Below, in pieces: positions 1 to 11,320 of a DNA stretch of 64,000 bases. Origin of the DNA: Annona cherimola (lineage: Eukaryota; Streptophyta; Magnoliopsida; Magnoliales; Annonaceae). The position numbers and the translations under genes are program-made. The stretch covers positions 90,009,137 to 90,073,136 of the forward strand of contig CM059972.1 of assembly GCA_030490835.1 (NCBI GenBank), given 5' to 3'. Below the pieces are notes generated by a model that was given only the letters and a program-made list of their open reading frames with translations, was not told where the DNA came from and searched no databases. The first letter of the stretch is position 1. Every line of letters starts with the position of its first letter.

Positions 1-1018
1 CAACGGTAGAACCACCTATTTGGATTTTTAGATGTTCTTGACATAAAAACTTTACAAGTTCCCATTCCACATGGACATTGAATATCTTTAATCCAGCAAG
101 GGATATTTCTGCTTCCACAAAAAAAAAAAAACAAAAAAGCGACATGACGAGATAACAAACATTTAAAAAAAACCTGTGCAAGTCTAATTTCTATATGTAT
201 TTTGGAAAACCAGGAAAAAGGTAAAATATCTCCAACATTTCTATATGTAACAAAACATTTTAATGGCGCATTTTAAAATATAATGTGTCATTTATGGTTT
301 AATCAAAACTAAAAAACATTTAAAGTTTAAAACACTAATTTTAAAATTGAACCTGTAATTTACCGTTAAACATACTGAAATTTTCCAAGATTATTAAGCT
401 GATTTTGATATATTATACATGGTATACAGTTTACACTAAATAAATTTTTTTTTTAAAGTTTATAGGCTCACCGACAATTATTACACATAGTTCCGATTTA
501 ATCAAAACCAGAAAAAAATCGAGGTTGCAGGAGAAATTTTTTTTCGTAAATCATCTTCCCCATTCACCCAAAGCCCCAACACAGCCAGAAAGCATACCTT
601 CTTTCAGCCATTACCCAAAGCCCCAACACAGCACCGTCCGTCTTTGAAAGAAAAAAAGTGAAACCATCCTTCCCACTTTCATCGTTTCAGCTTAAAAGCA
701 TCTCTACAATGGCATATTCGTCATTTACAAAGAACCAAACGAGATATCACACTGTTAAGCGGTGGGAGACTGACGGCGTTAGGGCGCAGGGTTTAAAATG
801 CACAGAATGAAACTTTTCAGGGTCCAAAAAGCTAATACGAAAACTTCGGGGTCTAATATGCTAATTCGCAAACTTAGAGGGGGTATGGCGCAAATTTCCC
901 CTAAAATGCTCCTATATTTTAAAAAAAAATTAAAATTATATACACGTATCCAAAAATGATGATAGTCGATAAGTTTAATAAGTTTATTAGCATAAGTTAA
1001 GTGAACCATTACCTAACA
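1..1018. other. AT-rich spacer, no gene seen
   Basis: No convincing coding sequence. A phrase of about 22 bp (CCCAAAGCCCCAACACAGC core) occurs twice, near 563 and 613. A GC-richer stretch at 770-900 holds two similar phrases about gctaat..g..aaactt, which looks like an old repeat remnant rather than a gene. The rest is A/T runs. Confidence 0.5.
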
Positions 1019-1070
1019 CACGGGCTAACAGTATCATGCCTCACTACGGGCTAACAATATCATGCCCCAT
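1019..1070. repeat. 26-bp tandem duplication
   Basis: Two adjacent near-identical copies of a 26-bp phrase beginning acgggctaaca and containing atcatgcc. They differ at about three positions. Confidence 0.7.
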
Positions 1071-1072
1071 GA

Positions 1073-1112
1073 AGAAATATGTTTTCTTATGCCCAACGGA
1101 ACACCCATACAG
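1073..1112 (+). repeat. dispersed repeat, copy 1
   Basis: The phrase agaaatatgttttctt, then ccaacggaaca and ccata, recurs at 5075-5115 in the same orientation. It is probably the end of a small transposon. Confidence 0.5.
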
Positions 1113-1480
1113 AAATGAGTCCGGTTTCGGTGAAAGCGTTTGTATTTGAAATGAACGTGAAAATGCCTAATCTGCCGTCCATGAAAAACTTGCGGCTGAG
1201 ATTTCAAGGGGCAAAAATGGTATGGACTGACATGTACACGCGTGTAGTTGTCGACTTCAATCCCCGTTTCTCCCTTGAATGACGAATCTTATGCATAGCT
1301 TCCTCGATGAATTCCAGATCGCAATTGAAACTCTCCAAGATCTGACGCACTGAACCACCCTACGAGAAGAGAATCCTCGGAAATTCTTACGCCGTCGATT
1401 TCTACTGGTTCTTGCTGGAAGCCTGACGCGGTGCTGTCTCCGGCAGCTTGATCCCTGCATGCTGTGACCGATCGGTGCCT

Positions 1481-2038
1481 ATGGGGGAAGAAGCACCGGT
1501 GCTCTATACCTACATGGGCCGGCCGTACACGGGCGACGATTCCTCATCCTCCGCCTTCAGCGATTGCAACAGCGACCGATCCGGCGAGTTCTCTAGCACC
1601 TCCGCCCAGAACCGCCGCCTCTTCCTCGCCTTTGTCTCCGAGAACTCTTCTGACGACCTCATCCGCCAGCTTGTGGCCGATCTAGACTCCTGCTCCATCG
1701 ACTCCCAGCGCCAGGCCGCCCTCGAGCTCCGCCTCCTCGCCAAGAACAAGACAGAGAATCGCCTCAAAATCGCCCGCACCGGCGCCGTGAAGCCCCTCAT
1801 TTCCCTTATCCAGTCCTCCGATCTCCAGCTCCAGGAGTACGGCGTCACGGCGATCCTCAACATTTCCATATGCAGCGAGACCAAGGACCTGATCGTTGCC
1901 GCCGGCGCGATCAAGTCGCTTGTTAGAGCGCTTCGATCTGGGACTTCGACGGCAAAGGAGAACGCAGCGATCGCTCTGCTGCGGCTGGCGGAGATCATAG
2001 AGAATAAGACCCTGCGGCTGGCTGGATTGCGTGTATAG
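1481..2038 (+). pseudogene. truncated ARM-repeat (U-box 4-like) protein
   Basis: Encodes 185 residues from the first ATG (MGEEAPVLYTYMG). After a Ser/Asp-rich leader, the residues match the plant armadillo-repeat family annotated as U-box domain-containing protein 4-like: DSCSIDSQRQAALELRLLAK, GAVKPLISLIQSSDLQLQEY, GVTAILNIS, and AGAIKSLVRAL followed by TAKENAAIALLRL. These make about two and a half ARM repeats, which normally act as a protein-binding surface. No U-box is present, as is usual for the short members. Family members are about 350 residues. Here homology stops right after IENK, and about seven unrelated residues lead to a stop. The next 500 bp show no further ARM repeats in any frame. 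The reading frame itself is clean and GC-rich, so the break looks like a rearrangement rather than slow decay. It could be a 3'-truncated gene copy or a short expressed derivative. Confidence 0.75.
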
Positions 2039-5000
2039 TATTATTTTTAAAATCCATAGTCTTTATGATTTCTGAAATCATGCTTTGATTGACCGAATTT
2101 CTGCCCAAATCATTTTGGGGACAAGGATGCACTTGGTTTCCATTCTCCGAATCCAGATCTATGATCTGATTTTCATGTTCTGCATGTTAGCGTCCCTACT
2201 TTTTTTTGTATTTGATTTTTCCAGCACATTGCTCATTTGAGTTTGTTTCATCTGAGTCATTTTGTTTCAAAAGAGATGGCAACGAGATTTGGTGAGCACC
2301 ACAATGGGTAGCAAGTCCGCCGGATTTTATACGGCGATTGTGGTTTTCTCTCGCCATCGTAAGGATGGGTGTCTCGCATGGTGCAGGTAGCTTTGGCGAG
2401 GAAGATTGGATGAGTTTCTCACCAACAAGCATGCTTGTTCGATTGTGGAAGAAGACATTTGATATGGCGCACCGGCGATGTATAACAATCTGTGCATGTG
2501 CAGCCCACATATGATGTTGATTGATTTGCAATTTTGCTTTTATTTTTAATGACCCAACATACACTTGTTCTGGTGTCAATCATTTCTTAATTCACGCATG
2601 TTAAGCTATGTATATATGAGATACAAATTGTTTTGGATGTTTTTAATTTTTTTTATCAAGGGGAGGCAAAATAAAAGTGCGCAATTATGATATTCAGTGC
2701 TTAATGATTTTAGTACATTCCTCATTATCCATTAATTTATATTCTCATGTGCTGGATAAATTAGTATAATTATTCATAAATTAATCTTCTTGCATTATTA
2801 TTATTATTATTATACAAATTTGATTATATTTATTTTTGAAAAAATGATATAGATGTTGAATAAAATATGTGCAATTAATTTATTTGATACTTTATAATTT
2901 CGATAACACTAGTATCGAAAATAAAATTATTTATATGAAAAATAATTAAAGTCACTTGTTAAATAATGTTCTCACGTGAACACTACACTAATTTTTTTTA
3001 GATAATTTTTTTGACATCAAAACATAGAGTTAAATTTTTTACATAGAATTTTTTAAAATAAATTTAAATATAGAATTCTTAAAATACAAATTGAAGCACA
3101 ACTATAAAAGAAATTTAAAAACTTAATATTTTAAATAAGTATATAGAAAAGTTCACACTATTCATTTGAAGATATGATTTTTTTAAAATCATTATATGGA
3201 GAATGCTTGTATAATATATTTAGAATTTAAATTTTAAAAATTTTAGATGAAAATTATTCTACAAAATTTCTAAATCTAAATATTAAATTAATTTGAAAAA
3301 GAACATTTCTATAGTAAAATTAAAACCGTAAATTTTACATTAAATACACGAAGAACATTTATATAATGTATTTAAATATATAAATCTCAAACTAATTATG
3401 TGGAGAATGATGCTATAAAAATTTTCTGAATTATTACAATAAATTTATCATCACAAATTATAACTATTTTTGTGATAAATAATTTAAATTTAACATTACA
3501 TAAAATTCTCACCTAACTTTTATAGAAATTATTTACCTTTTGAGGTAATGGTACGAGGTGACAAATAAAATTTATGCCGTTAATTTGTTTTTTTGATTTA
3601 TTTCATTTATTTACTTTTATTCCATTTTAAATTTGTGCTGTTAATTTATTTTTTGATTTATGTTTATTTATTAACTTTTATGTTGTTGTAAATTTTATAT
3701 GATTTATACAAAAAAAGTAAATAAATCAAAGTAAATCGTTTTTAATAAAAGTAAATCGTAAATGAATGAAAAAGTAAATAACGGGTGGTCTCAAAATTTA
3801 TAATTTTTCTAGTAAACCAAAGTAAATCGTTTAAAATTTGTGTCGTTTTATTCTAAGTTCAATAGTACGAGATGACAAATTATCGTAAATCATAGGAGGC
3901 TCAAAAAAGGTGACAACGGTCATTTATTTACTTTTTGAGACCACCTATTACAAATTAAATTCCTCCTATGAGAAATAATAAAAATCAATGATACTTACAA
4001 ATAATCACACAAGTATTATAGTATTTGTTCATTTTTTAGGCACAATATGGGGTTAAAAAAATAGTTGCATAATGAGTATGGGGACGGGTTTTATTCTGAT
4101 TATGATTAATATAATTGCTTATTATAAAAATTTATAACATATACAAATTTCTATCTTTCCAGTAAATAAAAGTGTAAATAATTATTATTGATTTATTAAA
4201 TATATTAATTAGGTAAAAGATCCAATTATTGAATTTATTTAAAATTTAATAAAAATCTATATTTTATTATTTAATATTATTAGTATCTTTCGTATTACAT
4301 TTACGGATAATATATTTCATATAAATTTTATGAACAATCTATAAAATTCATCAAATCCATTATATCAGTACATTACAAATTGATTACTCTATAAAATTCA
4401 TAAATCATGTATATATTAATTTACGATTTTGCATAATTCTTGTAAAATCTGTATTGTGTATCTAATTGGTGAACATGAAATGTCATCAATCTTATTTTAG
4501 CTGTTAAAACTGTATAACTGGTTTATCTTATCAAACGAATATGTATCAAAATCATATAATCTATAAAACTCGTAAACTGTATAAAATTTATCAATTGCAT
4601 ATACGTTGTATCCGTGATACTCGAATAACCTATAAAATTTATTTCATTGGAAAAATGAATACAAGATTATCAGTGGGACACATCATTCCCATAAATTTCA
4701 TAAAAACTGTAAAAGCCGTAAAATCTGTAAAATCTATATCAACGGTCAAACAAGCTAAATTATATCAGTCGTTCAAATTTATTTCTATAAATAAAATTAT
4801 TCTTAATTTTATAATTTCAGTCCTACATTACATATTATAATTTGGAATGAATATCATTCAATTTAACGTTGGGGATCACTCATCATCTATAGTAATTTAT
4901 TAAAATCATGTGAATAATCATAAAAATGTATGCACCTCAAAGTGTTATAATTTAATTCACCTACCCTTACTCACGGTTTACCCACATTTCTACTCTCATG

Positions 5001-5357
5001 CTATGAAATTACCTTTTTGCCCTCATTTGCATTTTATGCAAAAGTGCAAACGTTTGCATTTGAACCCGCTCTACAGAAATATGTTTTCTTGCACCCAACG
5101 GAACAACCATATAACTAGAAATCTTCTTATTTTGGAAAAGGACAACTGATGATGGAAGTTGACACGCAAGTATTAAAAAATTCCATATCCAATCCCGCGT
5201 TATATTGACTCAATAAATACATATGCACAAGGCTCAACACGTATAAGTATTTAATTTTTTAAAATTTTTATGTAGTTATATATGTCATGTTTATATAGAC
5301 CAATTTTTACGGTATATTTTGAAAGTCATTAACATATCTTTTATAGATTAAAAAAAA
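2039..5357. other. AT-rich spacer
   Basis: No gene is recognised. Contents include a (TTA)n microsatellite near 2796-2812. Short degenerate repeats of the type ctataaaattcat run through 4320-4760. A weak inverted pair (cataggagg near 3890, cctcctatg near 3961) lies within 3540-3975 and may be a decayed foldback element. Dispersed-repeat copy 2 is at 5075-5115. Confidence 0.5.
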
Positions 5358-5873
5358 GGCAAATTTCATATACCCACGAATTTTACCCCTTATTCTACTT
5401 ATTCTCACAAATTTTTAAAAATTTCAAATATACCCATGTATTTTACTTATACTCATGTTATTAGTATCCATTAAATAGGTCATTACCCTCCCTATGAAAT
5501 AATAAATATGCCCAAGTTCTAATATAATTTTTTTAAAAAAGGTCTAATATAATTTAATTAAGACTAGTTTGCTTAAGATTAAATATTCATATTAAGTTAT
5601 CAAATAAAAAGATTCATATTAAGATGATATATAATTCTATAGTACTAAAATTACTAAAAAGTCATTAGAATATGCATTTTTAACTATAAAATTATAATTA
5701 TGGATAGACATGTTCGTCATTTTATTGAAGTTAACAATCACTTTAACAAATCCCTAATGGCATAGGTATAAGTGAAAATTTCAGCAAAATATAGGGGAAT
5801 ATTTTTTAAAAAATTAAATTTACGATTATAAGTAGAGTTAAAGATAAATTCATGAGCATACGTAGAATTTACC
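5358..5873. mobile_element. MITE (type A)
   Basis: The left end reads ggcaaatttcatatac then ccacgaatttta. The reverse complement of the right end reads ggtaaattctacgtat then gctcatgaatttat. This gives imperfect terminal inverted repeats of about 30 bp around roughly 450 bp of AT-rich DNA with no ORF. The flanks are A-rich, so no target duplication can be assigned. Confidence 0.55.
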
Positions 5874-5994
5874 ATTAAAAAATCTATAAATCGCACTATC
5901 ATTTACAATTAAATGGGAGGACAATAGTTGAATTTTGAAATTACAACATATATTATATATATAATATATTAAAAATGATACATTTTGATATATG

Positions 5995-6283
5995 GGGCGT
6001 GTTTGGCAATACATAAAAGTTTTCAAACCAAAATTTTTTAATCAAAAACTTTTCACTTCGTGCTATCCTATTTTTTTTTATCATTTTTTCATAATTTTTT
6101 ATACAACTACTCTTTTTTCAATCATTTCTACAAAATTACTCATACGACTAACCTATCTATTTTAAATTTATTCTCATTACTCCTCATTACTAGCCTATCA
6201 TATCATATTATTTTATTTCATTTCAAAAACTTTTACACTTAAAACTTTTTGTTCAAAAATTTTATCGCTTCCCAAATGTACCC
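5995..6283. mobile_element. MITE (type B), single copy
   Basis: The ends are gggcgtgtttggcaa and, reverse-complemented from the right, gggtacatttgggaa. The interior resembles the tandem copies at 56971-57523 on the opposite strand. The 60-residue ORF inside is an accident of T-rich sequence. Confidence 0.6.
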
Positions 6284-6473
6284 ATGAATTATATACGTGG
6301 GTGTAATAAAATGAAAAAAAATTACAAAACATATATCATTACATAACATATATTTATGATGTACTCAACTTCTGTGTAACTAGGTTATATAGAAGTTACT
6401 ACATATGCGTAATAATCTGTTCATTTTGAATATAGTAATGTTGACAGAGATTTAATTTATCCATTATATTCAA

Positions 6474-6627
6474 CATTATTTGTTTAATTAAAAGTTAAGA
6501 TTTATTAAAATCAAAGAGATGCATGGGCTGCAAATGCTTAAAAATATATAACATTATTTGTTTAATTAAAAGTTAATATTTATTAAAATCAAAGATATGC
6601 ATGGGCTGCAAATGCTTAAAAATATAT
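6474..6627 (+). repeat. 77-bp tandem duplication
   Basis: Two adjacent 77-bp units starting acattatttg. They are identical except for about two substitutions, so the duplication is recent. Confidence 0.9.
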
Positions 6628-6680
6628 ATCACGTTTAAATTATGACAAATGCCTGGATCCATTTAATGTGCATTCTAATG

Positions 6681-6845
6681 TAACAATACTTTGTAGAATC
6701 ATTTATCCACATAAGAGTGATGTTTTGGATTATTTGGATGTTGAAAATATAATTTTAAAATTAATATTTAGACTTAAATTAATTTATTATATTGATTTTA
6801 TACATTTGTAGATAGAGTCATACATAATAATACTAAACAAATCAA
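6681..6845 (-). mobile_element. fragment of long-TIR MITE (family L)
   Basis: The stretch with atttatccacataa, gttgaaaatataa and acatttgtagatag matches the reverse complement of the middle of the element at 57538-58152. Neither end is clear, so this is a fragment. Flanking 6284-6680 and 6846-7500 are AT-rich with no supported gene. Confidence 0.6.
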
Positions 6846-7499
6846 ATTTTTTTTATAAAAATATAAATGATAATAAATAAAGCAGATTTTCTACCAATGA
6901 TTAAAGGTATAAAAATTGACAGGGTAACATAAATAATTGTTTATGAAAGCATAGCCCATCTATATTTAGATCAAAACCCTACAAACTCCAGCCGAACTAA
7001 CAGTTTCATCCCTTGTTGTTCACCTAATTTGGTGATATTAATTTCTATCTATCTTTTTTTAACACAGAATTATAATTATATTCCGAATTTTTCTCTGAGA
7101 AAAAAATTAAGAATTTGTTTCCCGCACGTGCTCCTGACGAAGTTCTTTCTGCCGAGTTTCAACTTTGACGTAGGGATTAGTCCATGCAACGGTGCCACTT
7201 GTTTGCCCGGTGAGATGCACGCGGAAGGAATGCGTGCACAACATGAAGACTTGAAGCTTGATGTAGACGGGTGTGACTTAAATGGGATATGCATGGGTAG
7301 ACTTAGTGGGCACCTGAAAATAGGTAAAATAAATTACTATTTTATTACTTATAGGATAGAGTAAATTTTAAGTAAAAAAAAATATTCAATTCAATTAAGA
7401 TAAAATGGGTTAAAAAATACAAGTACCTAAAAATGACCCAAATTACTAATATATATTTGACATATCTTTTATTAAATATATCTTTTAAATATATAAAAC

Positions 7500-7690
7500 A
7501 AGAGATAAGACATGCATGTTGTGGTAGCGTGGTTCGAATCCCTGTACAGGATTTCGGACAACTGTTATATGGGATCTGTGGTCTCCCTTGATGTGATGGG
7601 AACAATTGGTTTCTCTTAATAGATAGATGAGAGTTTATTGTCTCCCTCTAAATACGTGAAACTTGTAGTCTCTAAGGTGAATGAGCTTGA
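7500..7690 (+). mobile_element. possible 5'-truncated tRNA-derived SINE
   Basis: GGTTCGAATCC at 7532-7542 is a perfect polymerase III B box. No A box or cloverleaf lies upstream, so it is not a tRNA gene. It may be a SINE remnant, but no second copy is present to support this. Confidence 0.3.
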
Positions 7691-9090
7691 CGTATAATAT
7701 CAAAATGTCACAATGTACGATACCAATAAAAAAAGCACTAGGGTTAGATGAGACGTCCATAGGCTTTTATCAAAAACACTGAAATGTTGTTGGCCCAGAC
7801 ATAGTCAAAATGTGCCAAGATTTTATGAACACCAAAGAAAGCAACCAACTAAGTTCTCATTTGCAACAAATCAATGTCACCGCCATTGTGCTCACCAAAG
7901 AAAAAGGGGGCAAACAATATTGGTGAATTCCGACTGATCAGTCTATACCATGTTGTCTACAAGATTATAGTAAAAAATCCTAGCCAATAGAATGAAAGAG
8001 TACCTTCAAAATGTCATTTTTGAACAATGGAGTGCTTTTGTCCTTGGGAGACTCATCATAGACAACATGCATTTAGCCTATGAAGCAATCTATCACCTCG
8101 GATGTAGAAGGAAGAGGAAAACAGAGGAGGTAGTTGTAAAGCTCGATATATCCAAGGCTTATCAGAGAGCAAAGTGGAGTTATCTTTTTGTTGTCATGAG
8201 GAAAATGAACTTCAGCGACACCTAGACTGATTGAATAAAGGGGTGTTTGTGTCTAGTGAGTTATAAGGTCATTATAAAGGGGCAGAACATGAAACTTTTC
8301 TACCCTAGTAGGGGGTTGAGACAAAGAGACCCTTTGTCTCCCTACCTATTTCTTATTTGTGCTGAAAGACTCCTCTCCATTCATAATGGGATCAACAAGA
8401 AAAAGATATCAAGGATAAAGGTTTCTCCATGGTATTAAGTTCTCACTCACTTTTTTTTATAGATGATGCTATCTTATTTCTCAAGGCCAGCTGGAAAGAG
8501 ATCCAGAATCTATTGAAAATCTTGAAGGTATACAAAGAATTCTCAAGTCAAATGATCAATATCAGTAAAACAACATCTTTTTTTAGTGTAAATGTGAAGG
8601 ATGAGAGAAGGAAGGAAGTCCAAACCTTGTTGGGTCCAATGAGAAGGAATTAACACTTATTTGGGTCTCTCGGGTTGGCTAGGAAAATCAAACAAAATAG
8701 TTTTTGGGGGGTCTAAAGGAGTGCATATGGAAGAAGATCCAAGACTAGGAGAGACTGCTATTAGCAGGTGGCAAAGAAGTATTGATTAAAGCAGTGACCC
8801 AAGCATCCCGACGAACACAATAAGCCTCTTCCTCTTACCCAAAGGCCTTTACAAGGAGATTAATAGCCTACTTAGCAAATTTTGGTGGGGCAAAAATGGG
8901 GGAAAGGAAAATGAATTGGGTTTCTTGACAAAAGATGTGTATTTCAAAGAATATGGGAAGAATAGGCATTTAAGGATCTTGTAGCTTTGAACTAGTTATG
9001 CTTGCAAAGCAAGTCTGGCAATTGGTGATGAATACGGAGTTCCTCTATCATAAGATTTTAAGTGCAAAATATCTCTTCAAGATAAACGTA
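7690..9090 (+). pseudogene. LINE (non-LTR) reverse transcriptase remnant
   Basis: Fragments in shifting frames follow the order of a plant L1-type reverse transcriptase. Near 7735 there is a decayed 'AxGLDxxxxxFYQKxW' start. Next comes EYLQNVIFEQWSAFVLGRL with IDNMHLAYEA (7992-8110), then VVKLDISKAY (8130-8160) and GLRQRDPLSPYLFLICAE (8305-8365). The catalytic motif is FIDDAILFLKA (8455-8490; usual form F.DD). It ends with an FWWGK-like segment near 8880 that precedes the family's C-terminal region. At least four frameshifts or stops break it. Endonuclease and RNase H domains are absent. There is no poly-A tail, only an AAT run near 9103-9115. Confidence 0.85.
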
Positions 9091-9146
9091 AAACATTGAA
9101 AAATAATAATAATAATTTAAGTTGACTGGTCAAAATCCACGTAGGA

Positions 9147-9151
9147 CACCC
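9147..9151. repeat. 5-bp target duplication (left)
   Basis: CACCC, repeated exactly at 11040-11044 on the other side of the solo LTR. Confidence 0.85.
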
Positions 9152-11039
9152 TGTTGGTCCCGAGTTAATGGCAATTACCCAAGAGGGGAGGGGTGAATTG
9201 GGTATTTAAAAATTTACAGCTTAAACAGAAACTTTACCCTGAATTAATCTAGTCCCCTTTATGAAGAAACAAAATGAGAGCAATAATGTAAAGAGCAGTA
9301 ACAAAAATGAACACATAAGATTTTATAGTGGTTCGGGCAACCTCCCTACTCCACTCTTCCAAGCTCACACCCCTTGTGACTTGGGTTCCAATATGTATTC
9401 CGCAAATACAACTAGAGTCTCCACTCTCTTCTAGATTCTAGCTCTAGGGGGCATATACAATCAGAGCCTCCACTCTCTTCTAGATTCTAGCTCTAGGGGG
9501 CATTTACAACCACAGCACAAATAGGTGACGAGTTCCACTCCAATTACACACTACTTTGCTTACACTTGATCTTAGTTACCCAAACTAAATCAAGTTCAAT
9601 ACAATAAGAAATAACAAAAGAAAGTTTCTACATGTTACTGTTGTGTAGACGCAGATTTGGCGCAGAGAAGAACTTGTAGTGTAGGCTTAGAGATTCAGCA
9701 AGCAGCTCTTGGCAGTTTGAAGCAAGGTTCTTCTTCTAAAAATTGTCTTGATCACTTGAAGCTCTTAAAGATGGGAGTTATGCTCACTTAATGAATTCTC
9801 AGCTACCCTCCTCGTTCATATTGAATGCCTTGTATAATTGTGGAGGGAATCCGAACATTTGAAGGTAGGTGGCGTGCATTTAATGCACCAACGTTCGAAA
9901 ATTTTCCGACCGTTGCGACCCAAGTCGCAGGTGGAGTCGACTTCGAGTGCAACTTCGCCCAAGTCGCAGATGGAGTCGACTTCGGGTGCGACTTCGCCTG
10001 TTCGCAACTTCTTCAAGTTCCAGTCTGGGTCGACTTGGTCCTCGACTTGACCCAAGTCGCAAGTGGAGTCGACTTCGGGTGCGACTTCACCTCGGCAGTT
10101 TGCTTGACGAACTTGAAATTCTTGGAATGCTTTGCTTGCTTGAGTTTCTTCATGTTTGGTTGTTCTTCCTTGATTTATATCTCTTTGGACCACTGTGTTG
10201 TTATTCTAGCTTGATGTCTTTTAGCTCCATGATTTGCAAACCTTGAGTCCTTGAGTCTTGAATCTTTTGTATTCATGAACAAGTCCAATATATTTTGATT
10301 AGAATAGTTGAATTCATGCATCTTGCTTTCTTTGGACTTGGATTAGTCTTCATATGTTCCAAGTCGAACATCGAAGTCGACTTGATCTTCAACTTGACTC
10401 AAGTTCTACCTTGAAATCGATTTAATCCCCGATTTAGCTTCTGAAGTTTCTGCCCTATCCAACTGAAGTCGATACTGGAGTCGACTTGGTCTGCGACTTC
10501 ACCCAAGTCGCATGCGGAGTCGACGTCGTCTCCGACTTCGGCAGCTCTGCTCCTCGATTTCAACTCTGGACAGAAATGATGCGTCCAAGTCGCGACTGGA
10601 GTCGACTTGGTTTGCGACTTCACCTCAAGTCGCAAGCGGAGTCGACTTGGGATGCGACTTCGGTAGTTCTCGTTCTCGATTTCAACTCTGAAAGGAAATG
10701 ACGTTTCGAAGTCGATGCTGGAGTCGACTTGGTTTGTGACTTCACCCAAGTCGCAAGGGGAGTCGACTTGGGATGCGACTTTGGCACCTCTCATTCTCGA
10801 TTTCAACTCTGGAAGGGAATGACGTCTTGAAGTCATTTCTTGAGTCGACTTGGGGATCGACTTGGCCTAAGTCGAAGCCTGAGTCGACTTGGAAATCGAC
10901 TTGACTTGTCATGCTTTATATTCTTCAAATTTATAACCTTAAGTCATTTCTACAAACATGTTAGTAACCAACACTTACTCAAATTGATTTGTTAATCATC
11001 AAAACATAGACTTAGCTTATTTTCCACATATTTCCAACA
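9152..11039 (-). mobile_element. solo LTR, Sirevirus-type Ty1/copia
   Basis: The element starts TGTTGG and ends CCAACA, is 1888 bp long, and is flanked by CACCC on both sides. There is no internal domain, primer site or polypurine tract, so it is a solo LTR left by LTR-LTR recombination. Orientation is inferred from the related fragment at 12448-12947, which is followed by a polypurine tract read on the minus strand. A related LTR is at 39548-41277. The interior carries a 49-bp tandem duplication (9415-9463, 9464-9512) and 13 copies of GTCGAC (9935-10080 and 10375-10895), mostly as gGAGTCGACTTgg. Open frames at 9816-10836 arise from these repeats and are not genes. Confidence 0.85.
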
Positions 11040-11044
11040 CACCC
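11040..11044. repeat. 5-bp target duplication (right)
   Basis: CACCC, matching 9147-9151. Confidence 0.85.
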
Positions 11045-11167
11045 TACGTGGCAAGGGTAGACTTTTTGACCAACTAGGTCAAATGAGTAATAATAAGCCT
11101 TGACCACTTATTATTTAAATATGACGTAGGTTATATTTATATTTTTATTTTTGAATGTTATTTCAGC

Positions 11168-11320
11168 AACCCGTGTAGCTCGGTTGGCATATAGGTGGTC
11201 CAAGTGATCTTAGAGGTCTAGAGTTCGAGTAGGGAGTTCCGCAAAACATAATTAATTTTTGCGCTTTTGCCATCCCGGGCATGTGGGCCCCACAGGATAA
11301 GATAAGATAAATATCCCAGC
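11168..11320 (+). mobile_element. possible tRNA-derived SINE
   Basis: TAGCTCGGTTGG (about 11177-11188) resembles the polymerase III A box. AGAGTTCGAGTAG (about 11220-11232) resembles a B box about 35 bp further on, which is normal tRNA/SINE spacing. The rest does not fold as a tRNA. A GATAA repeat lies near 11297-11312, where SINE tails often are. Confidence 0.4.

Noticed and set aside
1510..1998. 162-codon minus-strand ORF
   Set aside because: It is the shadow of the GC-rich ARM-repeat frame on the plus strand.
6060..6242. 60-codon ORF rich in Phe and Leu, resembling the one at 57291-57515
   Set aside because: Both lie inside copies of MITE type B; similarity is at DNA level and the frames are T-rich noise.
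7029..7364. 111-codon plus-strand ORF
   Set aside because: No recognisable motif, low-complexity ends and no splice or promoter context; not supported as a gene.
7525..7560. tRNA gene suggested by a perfect B box
   Set aside because: No A box, anticodon arm or acceptor stem can be formed with the upstream sequence.
9816..10836. Several ORFs of 60-145 codons on both strands
   Set aside because: They come from the GTCGAC-centred LTR repeats and have repetitive peptides in every frame.
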